From positions 2,506,732-2,570,731 of the forward strand of contig VUYV01000036.1 of assembly GCA_008711295.1 (NCBI GenBank): a stretch of DNA of 64,000 bases. Reading direction: 5' to 3'. The notes under the pieces are model-generated. The model saw only the letters and a list, made by a program, of their open reading frames with translations. It had not been told where the DNA came from and searched no databases. The number at the start of each line of letters is the position of its first letter. The first letter of the stretch is position 1. Origin of the DNA: Anarhynchus alexandrinus. Lineage: Eukaryota > Chordata > Aves > Charadriiformes > Charadriidae. Made by a program: the position numbers and the translations under genes. Positions 50,001 through 61,168 of this stretch are shown here, one piece after another.

Positions 50001-52040
50001 AGTATACAGAAGCTGCAGAGATGAAAATGTATCCCTACATACATGGCAGGGGAGCTCTTAAGTGCAACCTCTCTGAAGGATGGTGGGAAACAAATGAACT
50101 GATGACAGGAATTGATTTTAAAGGCCTTATAGCTCAGTGGAGTGTCTTTTCTCTTGTGAGATCTCACTGCTCATATTAAAAAGCAGTGATTACATGGTCT
50201 TTAAACACATATTGAATATACAGGGACAAAAAATCCATGAAGGATTTCTTCCTATACATGAAAAAAAAAATCGATTTTTTAAATACTGCAAAACTGATTT
50301 GAAAAGAAAACTTCAAACATCAGGAGAATAAATCAGACCATGAAGGCACCCTGGTAGTTACAGCGATTTCAGTCAAACCAACACTTGGATGTTATTAATT
50401 ACAGAGCAACACAGGCAGCGTGCATCTTTACAATGATGATATAATTCTGTTTGTGGTTCACAGACTTTTGTCCAACAGCCTGTGTATTTGTCCTGGCAGG
50501 AATATATTCCCTGTACACTTTCTGAGCAGCAGCCATTAATCTCCAGCAATACCAACACTGATTTTCAACATTTCCTGATTAGGGGCTGCAAAGAAATGAG
50601 GAGCGGTATTCATACATGTTTACCATTGACTCTTCTATTGCATGTTTAGAAAAAAACCAAATCACAATAATAAAAGTTCTTTTACAAAGACAGTATCTCA
50701 CTACAAATCATTGGGTTTTTCAAGAAAAATTGTTTCTTAGCCAGGTTCTGTGCCTATTGCTAGATGACAATTTAAGCTTGGGAGACAGTTCCATATATTT
50801 GATACCAATTGAAACAGAAGCAACCTTTCCACCCAAGGTCTTTGTTATAGCCTGTGTTTTACTGTGTTTCTGCAGTGCAGAAATGGCACTCATCCCTTGT
50901 AGCTCAGTCACCTGTGCTTGTTGAGGTCCCTTGCACACTTCAGGGCAGAGGGAAATGCTTCCTGAGAGCCTGGCACTGTGGAGCAGAGCTCTGCTCCTCA
51001 GAGCTGGGCAGCAGTGTGGGATGTAAATGAAATACATGTTAAGGTATCAGCTGTACATTTTTTCTGCTGCAGCCCTGAGGATGTGGATGGGCAATATGTG
51101 AAACGTGATATCTTGGAGAACAGTATGTATAAAATACAAGTTTGATATAGATTAATCGCAAGTCACAATTCGTGAGAAGCCTTCAGACTTCCAAATGGTC
51201 TAATGTAACACTGGATTTGGACTGACTTTTGAAGGGAAACACTGTGTAGCAGATATTCAGAGGTAAATCTATTTGCATAGCATCCCTCCTTCAAGGGGAG
51301 AGACTAAATGACTCCACTGTCAAAGAAGCCCTTTCCTTTAATCTGTATCTATTTAACACTACATTTAATGGTTAATTTGAGTGCTCACACAAGGTGTCAG
51401 AGCAATAATTCCCTGGGAAGGATGTCTTCCCTTGCCTGGGGAGCAGCAGCCAACACACCCCACGGCAAGGTGTGCTCCCCCTGTATCTCTGGCCCTGGCT
51501 AGAAGTCAACACTTCTTGTCGTGTCCAGTTTGATTTGGTCCCTCTGATGAGGTTGCTAGTGAAAACATTATTCCAGGATTAAGACTGGGGTTAGAAGGTT
51601 AATGGCATTTGTGCCACTGATTACCAAATTGCAGATTGCACTGGTGGCTTCATCAGCTGTAGGAAGGGTTTTTGTGGCGCAGGTAAGGGGAGCTGGTTGC
51701 TGATGGTTGAAATAGGGTAATCATGGGATTTCTCATCCAACAGAGCCAGGATGAACTTACCTTCAGGTGGGCTGCAAGACTTCCTTCTTGACCCAGGTGT
51801 ACCAGGGAAGGGTTAGCAGAGGTGGGTGAGGGCTGTGTGTTTTGTTCTCTCTGGTAAGGTCCTTATGAAACATTTAGATAACAGTGGCTGTACATCCTGC
51901 CACTAGGGAAATCCTTGCTCTTAACAAACTCAACTAACAGGTACCCACATGGCTATAGGTGATATACTACCTATTGCATTCTAATATTTTTAAAGGTATT
52001 TTAGTATTTTGCCATCTGTCTTTCTATCAGAAAAGTAAGC
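47075..52040. other. Intronic sequence; nothing recognised
   Basis: Open frames are 105 codons or fewer. A tandem TCATTAAGT pair lies near 48202-48220 and an AT palindrome near 50262-50280. A tRNA A-box-like sequence near 50127 has no matching B-box or fold. Confidence 0.5.
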
Positions 52041-52049
52041 TTTGTAAAT

Positions 52050-52290
52050 ATAAAGGAAAGGATAATTCTTTACTGTTTCCATTTTTCTGCTTTCTACTTT
52101 CTTTCCTTTTCGTATAGCTACATATTTTATTAATACATTTTATTCTATAATCATTCTTTTCTGTTCTCTTTTCTAAGAGCTAACTTTCCCACTTTCTTCA
52201 GCTTTCCTTCCCTTCTTCTTTATTTCTCTAGTTGTGACCTTCTTCCTTGTTCTACCTTTTTTCACTTCCTAACTCAGGCTTTCCTCCTCC
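52050..52290. repeat. Pyrimidine-rich tract
   Basis: The plus strand is dominated by TTTC, CTTC and TTCC combinations (for example CTTTCCTTCCCTTCTTC), broken by an AT-rich middle. It ends just before the ancient CR1 3' end. Confidence 0.65.
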
Positions 52291-52344
52291 TCATACTGCA
52301 AATGAATTAACTGACCCATTTTCCTGAAAATCCTGGAGATAAAA

Positions 52345-52920
52345 TTGTAGAAGATGTGCTGTAAATCAAGTCCCAGCAGCTAATTCTTTAGGCAACCACT
52401 TCAGTTAACCTTTGTCATGAATTTATTAAGCTGTGTTTTAAGCTTAGGTGGGTTGTTCACCTTGACTACTCTTATTGGAAAACAGTTCCAGAATTGAAAA
52501 GCTTTAACGTTTAGTGAATTTCTCTCTTTTAATTTCTAGGACAATTGTATTTATGTCTAGTGAAACCTTTATGAAATTGTGCTATACACCAATCATGCTT
52601 TGAAAAGCCTACCTCTCTTCCTACTGTTTAATATGTTTATAGACAGTGGTCTCACACCCTCTAAGCCTTTGTTTTGCTGTGCTAACCATGCCTTGTCCTT
52701 TTAGTTTCCTCTAGCAAAACAGGCTTTCCACGTCTCCCATCACCCCTTGATCAGCATCAGTTACACCCTGGGTTCATCTTTCTTAATGTCTGTAGCTGGA
52801 ACTGCACATAGTGCAGTAGGAGAGAGCTCACTGGTGTCTTGTACATTGGGTTTAATATTTCCCTTTCTCTTCTGACATGGCTTTACTTGGCCTTCCCATC
52901 ACTTGTCAGTCTGATTGATA
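52345..52920 (-). mobile_element. Ancient, decayed CR1-family LINE 3' fragment
   Basis: In antisense orientation the plus strand retains the order of old amniote CR1 landmarks. These are AAATCAAGTCCCAGCAGC (3' UTR), TTGGAAAACAGTTCCAGAAT, TTTATAGACAGTGGTCTCA, CCTTTGTTTTGCTGTGCTAA and GGGTTCATCTTTC. They are followed by GAACTGCACATAGTGCAGTA and CTGGTGTCTTGTACATTGG. All frames are broken. Its divergence is similar to the copy at 25.6 kb, and both lie on the minus strand, antisense to FILIP1. Confidence 0.85.
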
Positions 52921-53549
52921 TAAGCGAGAGACTTTGACTCTGTAGCTGTAGTTATGATGTTTTTCTCTCTGTCCCTTTTTCCTCAAGCTGCAATGTGTAA
53001 ACCTTCATGTAATGCCTTGAACTGCTTTTGTTTCAAACTTGACTTTCCTGAGATGTTGAAACAACATTGTGATAGCCACCTAGGTATTGCATAGTTAAAA
53101 ACACCGTGCAAACTCCTATAATTTTTTTCAGTGCCTTTCTTGATACTCTTGCATTAATATTATTAAATATTGAGCTGCCTGAAAGCTCAAGCGAGGAATA
53201 TGGGATAGATAGGTGGGTGGAAACCAGATGTGTTTCTTTTGGGTAATATTAAAGTCAGAAGAGAAAGTTGTGACAAGATGCCTCGGCACCAGATGAAAGA
53301 GTATGTAACAGAGAGAAGAGCAGGAGTTTTCAAATGGTCATTAGCGAAATCTCACAGTTTGAGAAGCTGAAGAGGAGCCAGAGTGAAAAGAATAGGCAAA
53401 GCCAGAGAAAAGTGCATGTAGAGTAGTTTTGTGTAAGTGTTTATAACTGTGAAGTCTTGTTAATTAGACTGAAATAGTTTAGGATTTTCTGAGCTACTAC
53501 AGATGAAATTCAAATTTCCCAAGAGAAAAACCTTGGCATGTGCAGAGCT

Positions 53550-53735
53550 ACAGGGGAAAAGAGAAGATAGGGTTAATGTGAGGAGGGAGAGGTGACTTAA
53601 GGAGAATGGAATGAGAGGAAAGATGTTGGGCAATAGAAGAAAAAGAGTGTAAGGAATAAGGGAAATAAGACAGGGATAAATGGAGCCAAGCTAGAGACTT
53701 GGAAAGGGCAAGACAATGAAGAGAAAAATGGTATC
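53550..53735. repeat. Purine-rich (GA) tract
   Basis: The plus strand is mostly A and G (GAGGAGGGAGAGG, GAGAGGAAAG, GAAGAAAAAGAG). The minus-strand open frames through it are correspondingly rich in serine, phenylalanine, leucine and proline, which marks them as composition artefacts. Confidence 0.7.
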
Positions 53736-55102
53736 CACACTGTAGCAAAATAAGAGCCTAAAAAAATCCCTAAAAATGTCTGGGGTAAGAATATCAGCAC
53801 AATGAGTTAAAAAATTCTCTCCCCTCTGACCGACCCATTGGGTTTTTTGTTTGTGTTTTCCTGGTGAAGCAGGCATTTGCAGGCCAAAAAAATTAAGTTA
53901 GGATAGACTTCAGACCACAAATGCTCTCTTCTATTTTCATTGAATAATTTATAACCAAAGATGAATTTTGTCCAGAATAGTATATTTTTTCTGTAGCTTG
54001 CAATCATTGCTGTGCAAAGTGCCGGAGATATCATGGCAGGTGAGCAGGCTTTGCCTAGCAAGTCCCAGAATAATGAATTTTAAAATAGAACCCTGCTGTT
54101 TTATGAGAGAAAAAAGAAAAGATAAGACAGTATACTGAAATACAGTTAAATTGTGCTATTCAGGCAATTTCCTGCTCCCTCTGAAAAGAAGAGCAGAGGT
54201 ACTGTCAACCATAGTGATGATAGCCATCTCTTTGGTAATAAAATTGCTTTAGAATTATATGTTTTTTAAAGTAATTATCCTCAATAAAATGTCACTGTCA
54301 CAGGACAGCTGTAGGCTGAAACCCCTTTCACAACGACATTTTAACATCCTTCTCTCTTAATGCCTGAGCTGTACTTAACAGAGCTACATCTATCATGTTA
54401 TTTAGGCTTGGAGGGTCAGAAGAGAGAGGAATAATTGGCAGGTGTCTCTGATCCACTGAACATCTCATCTAGAGTGAAGGGAAGAGTATCAGCAGCTTGG
54501 TAAAAAAAAAAATAAATAAAATTCTTGGTGTTCTGTCCAAAACAGAACAGTAAGAACTGCCCCTGATCAACTTTTAAGTTTTGGTCTTGTTCCCATTGGG
54601 ATCAGTGTCTTTAACCGATCCTCTTTTGTAATCTTTTAAGAGAAGGCTCACTCTGTGGGAGAGGACATGGCCAACCGTTTTGCAATAAATGCATGGACTC
54701 TCTGGCTTTAAAATATCTGGGATTCTTGGGAGAGCTTGCAATGAGCATATGTCTTATGTGTCATAATGCTGTCCAGTACTCTGAGTCACCAGCTGTTAAT
54801 TTAACATTGCAGTTGTAGCTGAGTCTGTTTTTATTAACTTTGCTGCCCCAGTTGTGTATTTATTAAGTTTGTGTCTCCTGTTCTCCAGCTGAGGATCAGA
54901 TAAGCTCTTGAGAGCAAAACAGATTATTTTCCATCCAAAATGAGCTTTAATAAAAGCAAATATAAGTCTTTATATAATAATTGTGAGAACATGGCTATCT
55001 GAGAAAGTGTCTTGTTCCTAGGGTTAAAGGCTCCACCTATTGGTTGACTAAAATGAGGGAAACGTAACATTTTCACATAGAAAACTGCTGGCCCTACTGC
55101 CT

Positions 55103-55136
55103 TCCACATCTTCCACATCCTGTGTCTTCCACATCT
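55103..55136. repeat. CTTCCACAT, three near-tandem copies
   Basis: CTTCCACAT occurs three times within about 35 bases, the first two separated by one base and the third after a short spacer. Probably slippage-derived. Confidence 0.75.
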
Positions 55137-58100
55137 TTAAGAAATTGCTGGCTTCAGTGTAGAATTTTGTATGATGTCCAAAATAAAAGGAGCTCAGTGA
55201 CTTATTCTGAGGGCTGTGCACATGTAGCACCCAAAATGATGCACTGCTGAGACACTATGAAGGGAAGTCCTTTCCTAAGACAGGAATGGTTTGGATTTTG
55301 CAAGAGAAGTCTTTCTGATCCTGGAAATGATTGTTTTTCTTTGCAAAAAACCTATCATCAGTCCTTCCATGCCAGCAAAATGAGTGGAACTGACTAACTC
55401 AAGTACAGTTGCATGGTAACTTCCAGGCATTTGTCACCTTCAAGTTTAAAGAAATCAGAAACAGAAGTATTGATGCATCCAGCTTCATAATGAAAACCCA
55501 TTCCCCCACTATCGGCTCAGGCAGTCTCAGCAGTTCAGGCAAAATGACATTTTGAAGGGCTTCAGAGTCATTCCTGGGAATGCAATAGAAGGATGGAGAG
55601 GGGAGAGGATGTTGAAGTGGGGCTTTGGGAAAGTGAGGGGTAGGACAGACATTGGGGAGTATCAGGGGCATTTCAGAGACAGCAGGAGGCTGTGAGGGCA
55701 TCATGGGCATGGCTAGGAGCTCTCACTCTGCACCTTTCATTGCCCACCCTCTCTAAGTTACTTCACTCTAAGAGTTCATGCCACTTCCCTCATTTCCTCT
55801 GACAACTCCTCTGTTCAAATAATTGGCTATGCTGGTGAGTGCTTGCTGTAATGCAGTCCTACTGTTCTTGCCCGTTCATCAGTCATCAGTAACTTGAAAG
55901 CACATCCGTGTAGCACAGAGCACTGAAAAACAGCTTGTTGAAGCCAACAAAATACTTGGACAAGAGAAAGTTGTGTATACAGTTTATTACACATGTATAC
56001 ACACTTATGTCTCTTGGTATCCCACTCTGAGTTATGCTGGTGTCTCCGCAGAGGAGGCAGAAGGATTTCCTCTGAACTTCATCATCCTGATGACTATGGT
56101 CCCGCTGGCACCAGCTTGTCTCTCGCTCCGTCCGGCTCCACGCGTGTTCATTCCTGTCAGACAGCAGCTAGATCAGTGTGGAAAAAAATACCTGGGTAGA
56201 TTTGTTCCTCTTGGAGAGGGGGTACTCACTATGCCAGCAGCTTCAAGTGCCTCCCTGAAGTTCAGGTCAGAGCACCGAATTTCAGATGCTTCCATTCCTT
56301 ATACAGTCAATGAAGCAGTTTTAAAGAGCAGTTTAGACAACCTGAGTTACATGTCTAATGAAGAAACTTTTTAGTTTCCAATGGATTTCAACAAATTGGA
56401 TGGTAGTATAGAAGTACATAAACATGGAGGAAATAAAAGAATATGATGAATGGGGGAAAACTAATGGGACAACAACTGTATTGATATCAGAGTGCCATAT
56501 TTTTTGTAGTATTCATAGCGTTAGTACCTCGATCTTATATATACTTCTGAATTAAATCTCACAGCATTCGTGGGAAGTATTATTTCCTTTATGGAATGGA
56601 AATTGGAGCATGGTGAGGTTAATTTTATGTGTGAAGCACGAGAAAGAGGTCCATGAACAGAACACATCTTTTGAGTCTTGGTCCAGACTGGTTAATGTAA
56701 CATTAAGGGGCAGATGATAACACAAGAAAGAGGAAAAGAAATTTTTTTTCTGTTATTAACCTTTCATTAATCATGTTCTTTCTCTTAAAAAGGTACTAAC
56801 TGATCATAAAATAAGTTGTGGTTACAAAAGGAACACTGCAACTTACTACACAGCTCCAGCAATACAAAAACACACCAATGTGTGGGAAATGTGCTGCAAT
56901 TTTAATGACTTCCTATACCGCTATAGTAGCTTGTGACTGGCCATTCACCTGGGATATGGAAAGCTGCAGATCATTTCTTTAGCATGAACAAACCAGAATA
57001 GGGACTTGGTCAGTTGGGTTTCCACGTCTGATTTGCAGTACCTAAACCAGGGAGCTCTCCTCTGCCTTTGCAAGCATTGTGGTGACTAGTGCTGGTCAGA
57101 GGAAAGACTAAGAGCTGCTTTGGTAATTAGTTCTTTCGTTAGGATGCACACTGCATCCCCACAGCCGCATACCAGCCCTGAACTGTGAACACAGTCATTC
57201 CTGCACTGTTGTTAATGATTCTTCCTGCTCAGGTGTCCAAAAAGGTGCTTTAACAGATGTTCCTTCCTCTCCCTGCTGGCTAGTTGGATCAATCTGTGGT
57301 CTCTGCTTGCTGCCAGGCTTCAGGTCATGTGCAAAATATTATTATATGGTTAACATTGGCTGAGATGAAAACTATATGATTAGATACAGCAAACCCAAAA
57401 CAGCGGGTTTCACCATTGTGATGCACTGCTGAAGCATGTAGAGCATATCCCAATATGCAGATTCACGTGCATAACTGACAGTGACCCCTCGCGTTGGTCT
57501 CTGTGCTGGAGAGTGTCTGGACCTGGATCATCACATTGTAATTCTGTATGCTGCAATAACTGCCCCACGGTTCGATAATATCGAGCAAAGCACTCTTTCA
57601 GCGTGAAAAGACAAGACAGGATATCCCATACCCTAATAATTCTGAAAACATCAAGCAGTGTGGAGTTAATACTTCTCGGGGCCTTGCCATGGGAATTTTC
57701 TGGCTGTGGCCCAGACTACAGATAATTAATTATGTCAGTGAAAGGCTCTGGTGGCCTGTTTTCTTCAGAAAAAAAGTGACATCATCCATGGAGCTCTCTG
57801 GCAATAAAGCAGAACAAAGCTGTGTGGGCAGGAAATAACAGACAGATGTCTTCTAGTGCTCATTTGATCTGTTTCGAAGCTTGCTGTAAGAAGTAATACA
57901 TTGCTCAGTGCTGCTTCTCCTCAGCTCTGCAGTATTTAGCGTGGACTTTTTTAAACATAAGAGGCCAAATTAATCTCTGATGTAATTCTTCTGGAGCCAC
58001 TTCAGAGCATTTGTGCAGTGGATGAGCTGGTCTATCATGTGCCTCTCCTCCAGTATTGATTTTAGGAAGACTTTATGTGTTATCACAGTAAGATAAAGCA

Positions 58101-59502
58101 CAACAAAATGAAATACACTGTATAGCTCCAAAGCCTTCATACAAGGCTAGAAAGTTCTGTACAGTGTGGAGAAGACAGGACAATTCTGTTTCATATCCCC
58201 AGACATGAAGGATCACTTGCATTTCCAGATATATTTTACTAAACTTTTTACAAAACCACCAGTGGTCACTTTTCGTCACTGAAGTCATCTCTTTACCTCC
58301 AAAGTAAATCCCGTACATAAACCCGAGTCCAGAAATGTTAAAAGAAATTTGTGCAAGTGAATTCCACAGTTTCAGGTATTAGGAAACTAAGCTAAGATGA
58401 AAGGTAAGCAAAAGACTTTGCTGTACATAGAGTCTTCCTTGCAAGAAAAACTATGTATACATGACGTTAGCCAGCATTTTGCATGGCAAGAATCACTGAG
58501 TGAGTGATATAAGCAAGGCTACTTCAGGTATCTGGTATAAGAAAGAAAAATATTTCTTCAGTTTTTAGCAAAAAGGAGCTTTGTGTGATGCAATATGCAG
58601 TAGAGCATCTAAACTCCCAGCTTCAAAGCATGCTTTGTACACTAAGTACACCTGACCTGGAAGACAAATTGCTACCTAGTCCTTTTAGCGGTATGTAGGG
58701 ATAGATTGAGGAATCAGGCCTTTAGCAAAAGTGTCATTCCAGCAGGCAGGGATAGTTTTTATTACTTTCTCTAATTGTATTCATAATAACATGACACAAA
58801 ATGAAGAAAGTGCACTTTCCTTTTAATTATTTGAATTTCCTCCTAAGGTAAGAAAAGAAGGGAAGTTACTGAGTTTAAACACGGATTAGTAGATTAGTGT
58901 TAAGAAAGTTTTGCAGATGCAGTTTTTCAAGTACACCTGCTTGAAGATGCTGTCTTCATCAACATAAACTAAATGAACAGATGACATTCACTCTCTGAGG
59001 TCTCTAATGGGAATTTTCAGAGACGAGACTATTCCTGCCCTGGCAGCAACACAGCATGAGCCTGTCCTGGATAGTGCAGAAAGCAGTGCGAGAACATCCT
59101 CCTGATTTCCCTCAGAAGGATGCCTTGAGTGTGATGTTTGTTAGCTCTAGGTGAAAGATTTGTAAAGTCTACTGGAATTTAGGAAATCAGCCGCTGGTAA
59201 GATCACAACATTACATGGAGAACCTGTGACCTTATCTAGTTTCTGATGCAGTACAGAGCAGCTGTTGTACTATAAATAACCTGAACTGTGTGAAATGCAA
59301 GTAACACCACCACAAGTAGAAGGAAAGGTTCCTGTCTGGTTTGATAGTTATTTCTTGCCATTAATCACTAGCAAGAAAAATATGACTTCATAAACATTGA
59401 ACCTCTATTACTTGGTGCTTTCACTTGTGCAGGCATAACAAAGTGTCATGACAATTAGAAAATAGTCAAAAGCTGGAAATATCAGGTCTTCCAAATATAG
59501 CA

Positions 59503-59546
59503 TTTCCTGCTCCTGCTCCTGCTTCCTGCTTCTGCTCCTGCTCCTG
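59503..59546. repeat. (CTCCTG)n imperfect hexamer/trimer repeat
   Basis: Repeated CTCCTG and CTTCCTG units, a short and probably length-variable minisatellite-like tract. Confidence 0.82.
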
Positions 59547-60660
59547 AATTTTCAAAAAATACTTTCAACTAATCGAGAGGATTGTCGTCATGTTATTGAA
59601 TGATTTAGATTGCTCTGAAGTAGTTAGATGTATTTTAGATGGCTCCAAACATGGAGCTATGAAGGAAGTAGTTACTGGTAACTGATTTAAAGAGAGGCAC
59701 ATTGTGAATTTGCAGGAAGGCGACTTACAAAAAAAATACAAGAAAAAAGTTTAGGAGATGTACTGGCAAAACATCTTGAATTGGATTTTACTGTCGTCTG
59801 ACAGTGATTACTTTGACTCCATTCAGCCCATCTTGAATACAACTGATTTTTTTTTTCCGATTTACTAGATGCCTTACATGAAACGAGTTTGATCAGCTCA
59901 GTCCCATTTCCCAGGTGACAAATGGGCTGTGGCAAATATTCCCTGTTTAGTGGGTGCTGAGTTTTGTTAGCAGTCTCACAGGAGAGGCCAAAGACTGTGG
60001 GAATGGGGAGAGAGGGCTGTAGTAAATTGGCAGGGCAGGGCACGAGGAGGAAGCACGTTCAAATGCCGGGCTTGTGTAACAGTATTTCCATTGACCAAGA
60101 ATTTGGTTGCTAGGCTGCCGGTCCCCTTTTACAAGCAGCAGAATCATGCTATTGTTTCCTAAATGGTTTCAGTTTTATACAGGGACCTCTTTACATCCTT
60201 TCTATATCATTTAAATATTTTACTAGGCATGTAGTAAAGCTGAGTTTGGAACTCAGACCCCTGCTTTGCTCAAGCCAGTGAGCAAAAGAAAGCCCTTCTC
60301 TTTTATTCTGCCAAAAAGGGAGTATTTCAGGGTAACCCTGCAAAGAGTGGCCTTCCAGCCGGGTGGCTAGCATGCACTCCTGATGGGAGGGGAGCATTAT
60401 CTTGGGGAATTCATATTTGCCAGGTAGAAACACAGACACCTCATGTTAAGCAAGTCCACTAATCACTGGGTAGTAGGAAGTAAAGAAGAGCAGGCAAAGC
60501 TGTTCAGGACAGCAGTGATCCATGGCACTTCAGCCCCTCCATGGACATACTCAAGATCTGAGGCCATCAGCCTTTAGAATTTGGCACCTCCAGTAAGCAT
60601 AAAACAAGGCTAAGATACAGTTCAACTTTGCAGTTCCTCTATCAGCAGGGACAGCTGAAG

Positions 60661-61168
60661 GAGTTAACCGAGTACTGTGTCCAGTTCTAGTCCCCACAAT
60701 TCAACAAAGATGTAGACAGGCTGGAGAAGGTCCAAAGGAAGGCCATGAAGATGATCAAAGGGCTGGAGAGCCTGCCCCATGTGGAAAAACTGAAGGAATT
60801 GGGTCTTTTGTCGCTGGAGAAGAGAAGGCTGGGGGGACCTCATCATAGTATTCCAGTACTTAAAGGGCAGCTACGAAGAAGATGGAGGCTCTCGATTCAC
60901 AAGGAGCCACATGGAGAAGACAAGGGGCAATGGGGTACAAATTGCACCGGGAGAGGTTTCATCTCAACATAAGAAAGAAATTTTTTACAGTGGGAACAAT
61001 CAATCACAGCAACAACCTCCCCATGGATGTGGATGTGGTCCCCATCACTGGAAGTTTTCAAGGACAGGGTGGTAGATGATCTCATTTAGACTTCCTTTCC
61101 CACAAAAAGTTGGACCAGATGATCTTTTGAGGTGCCTTCCAATGTGGGCTGTTCTATGGTTCTATGAG
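60661..61168 (+). mobile_element. CR1 LINE 3' fragment, plus strand
   Basis: This is a CR1 copy in sense with FILIP1. It starts within the ORF2 end (GAGTACTGTGTCCAGTTCTA), continues through RRLEKVQRKAMKMI-like and LKELGLLSLEKRRL sequence (frame 60745-60972) and the 3' UTR, and ends with TTCTATGGTTCTATGA, the CR1 terminal octamer pair. Read in frame, the conserved segment goes out of frame after EKRRL, so the ORF is broken. It differs in sequence from the 20.2-kb copy and so belongs to another subfamily or age class. The 5' end is truncated within ORF2, and only about 0.5 kb remains. Confidence 0.94.
60745..60860 (+). pseudogene. CR1 ORF2 C-terminal fragment, broken
   Basis: The frame reads KMIKGLESLPHVEKLKELGLL then SLEKRRL, the conserved last segment of the CR1 reverse-transcriptase ORF. 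It then runs out of frame into 3' sequence. It has no start of its own and no catalytic residues. Confidence 0.8.

Larger units (their letters stand above)
52921..60660. other. Intronic sequence with low-complexity tracts; no exon found
   Basis: Contains a purine-rich tract at 53550-53735, a CTTCCACAT triplication near 55103 and a CTCCTG repeat at 59503. The frame at 55973-56374 (133 codons, plus) has no recognisable domain and does not match the expected continuation of FILIP1. Confidence 0.5.

Noticed and set aside
50120..50195. tRNA-like A-box (TAGCTCAGTGG)
   Set aside because: No B-box (GGTTCRANTCC) at the right distance and no cloverleaf-compatible stems.
53548..53876. Phenylalanine/serine/leucine-rich minus-strand frames resembling membrane segments
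   Set aside because: They are translations of a purine-rich low-complexity tract.
55973..56374. 133-codon frame (plus) in FILIP1 intron 2, considered as the next exon
   Set aside because: Its peptide does not resemble the coiled-coil expected after ELQ and no matching phase-0 acceptor context was evident.
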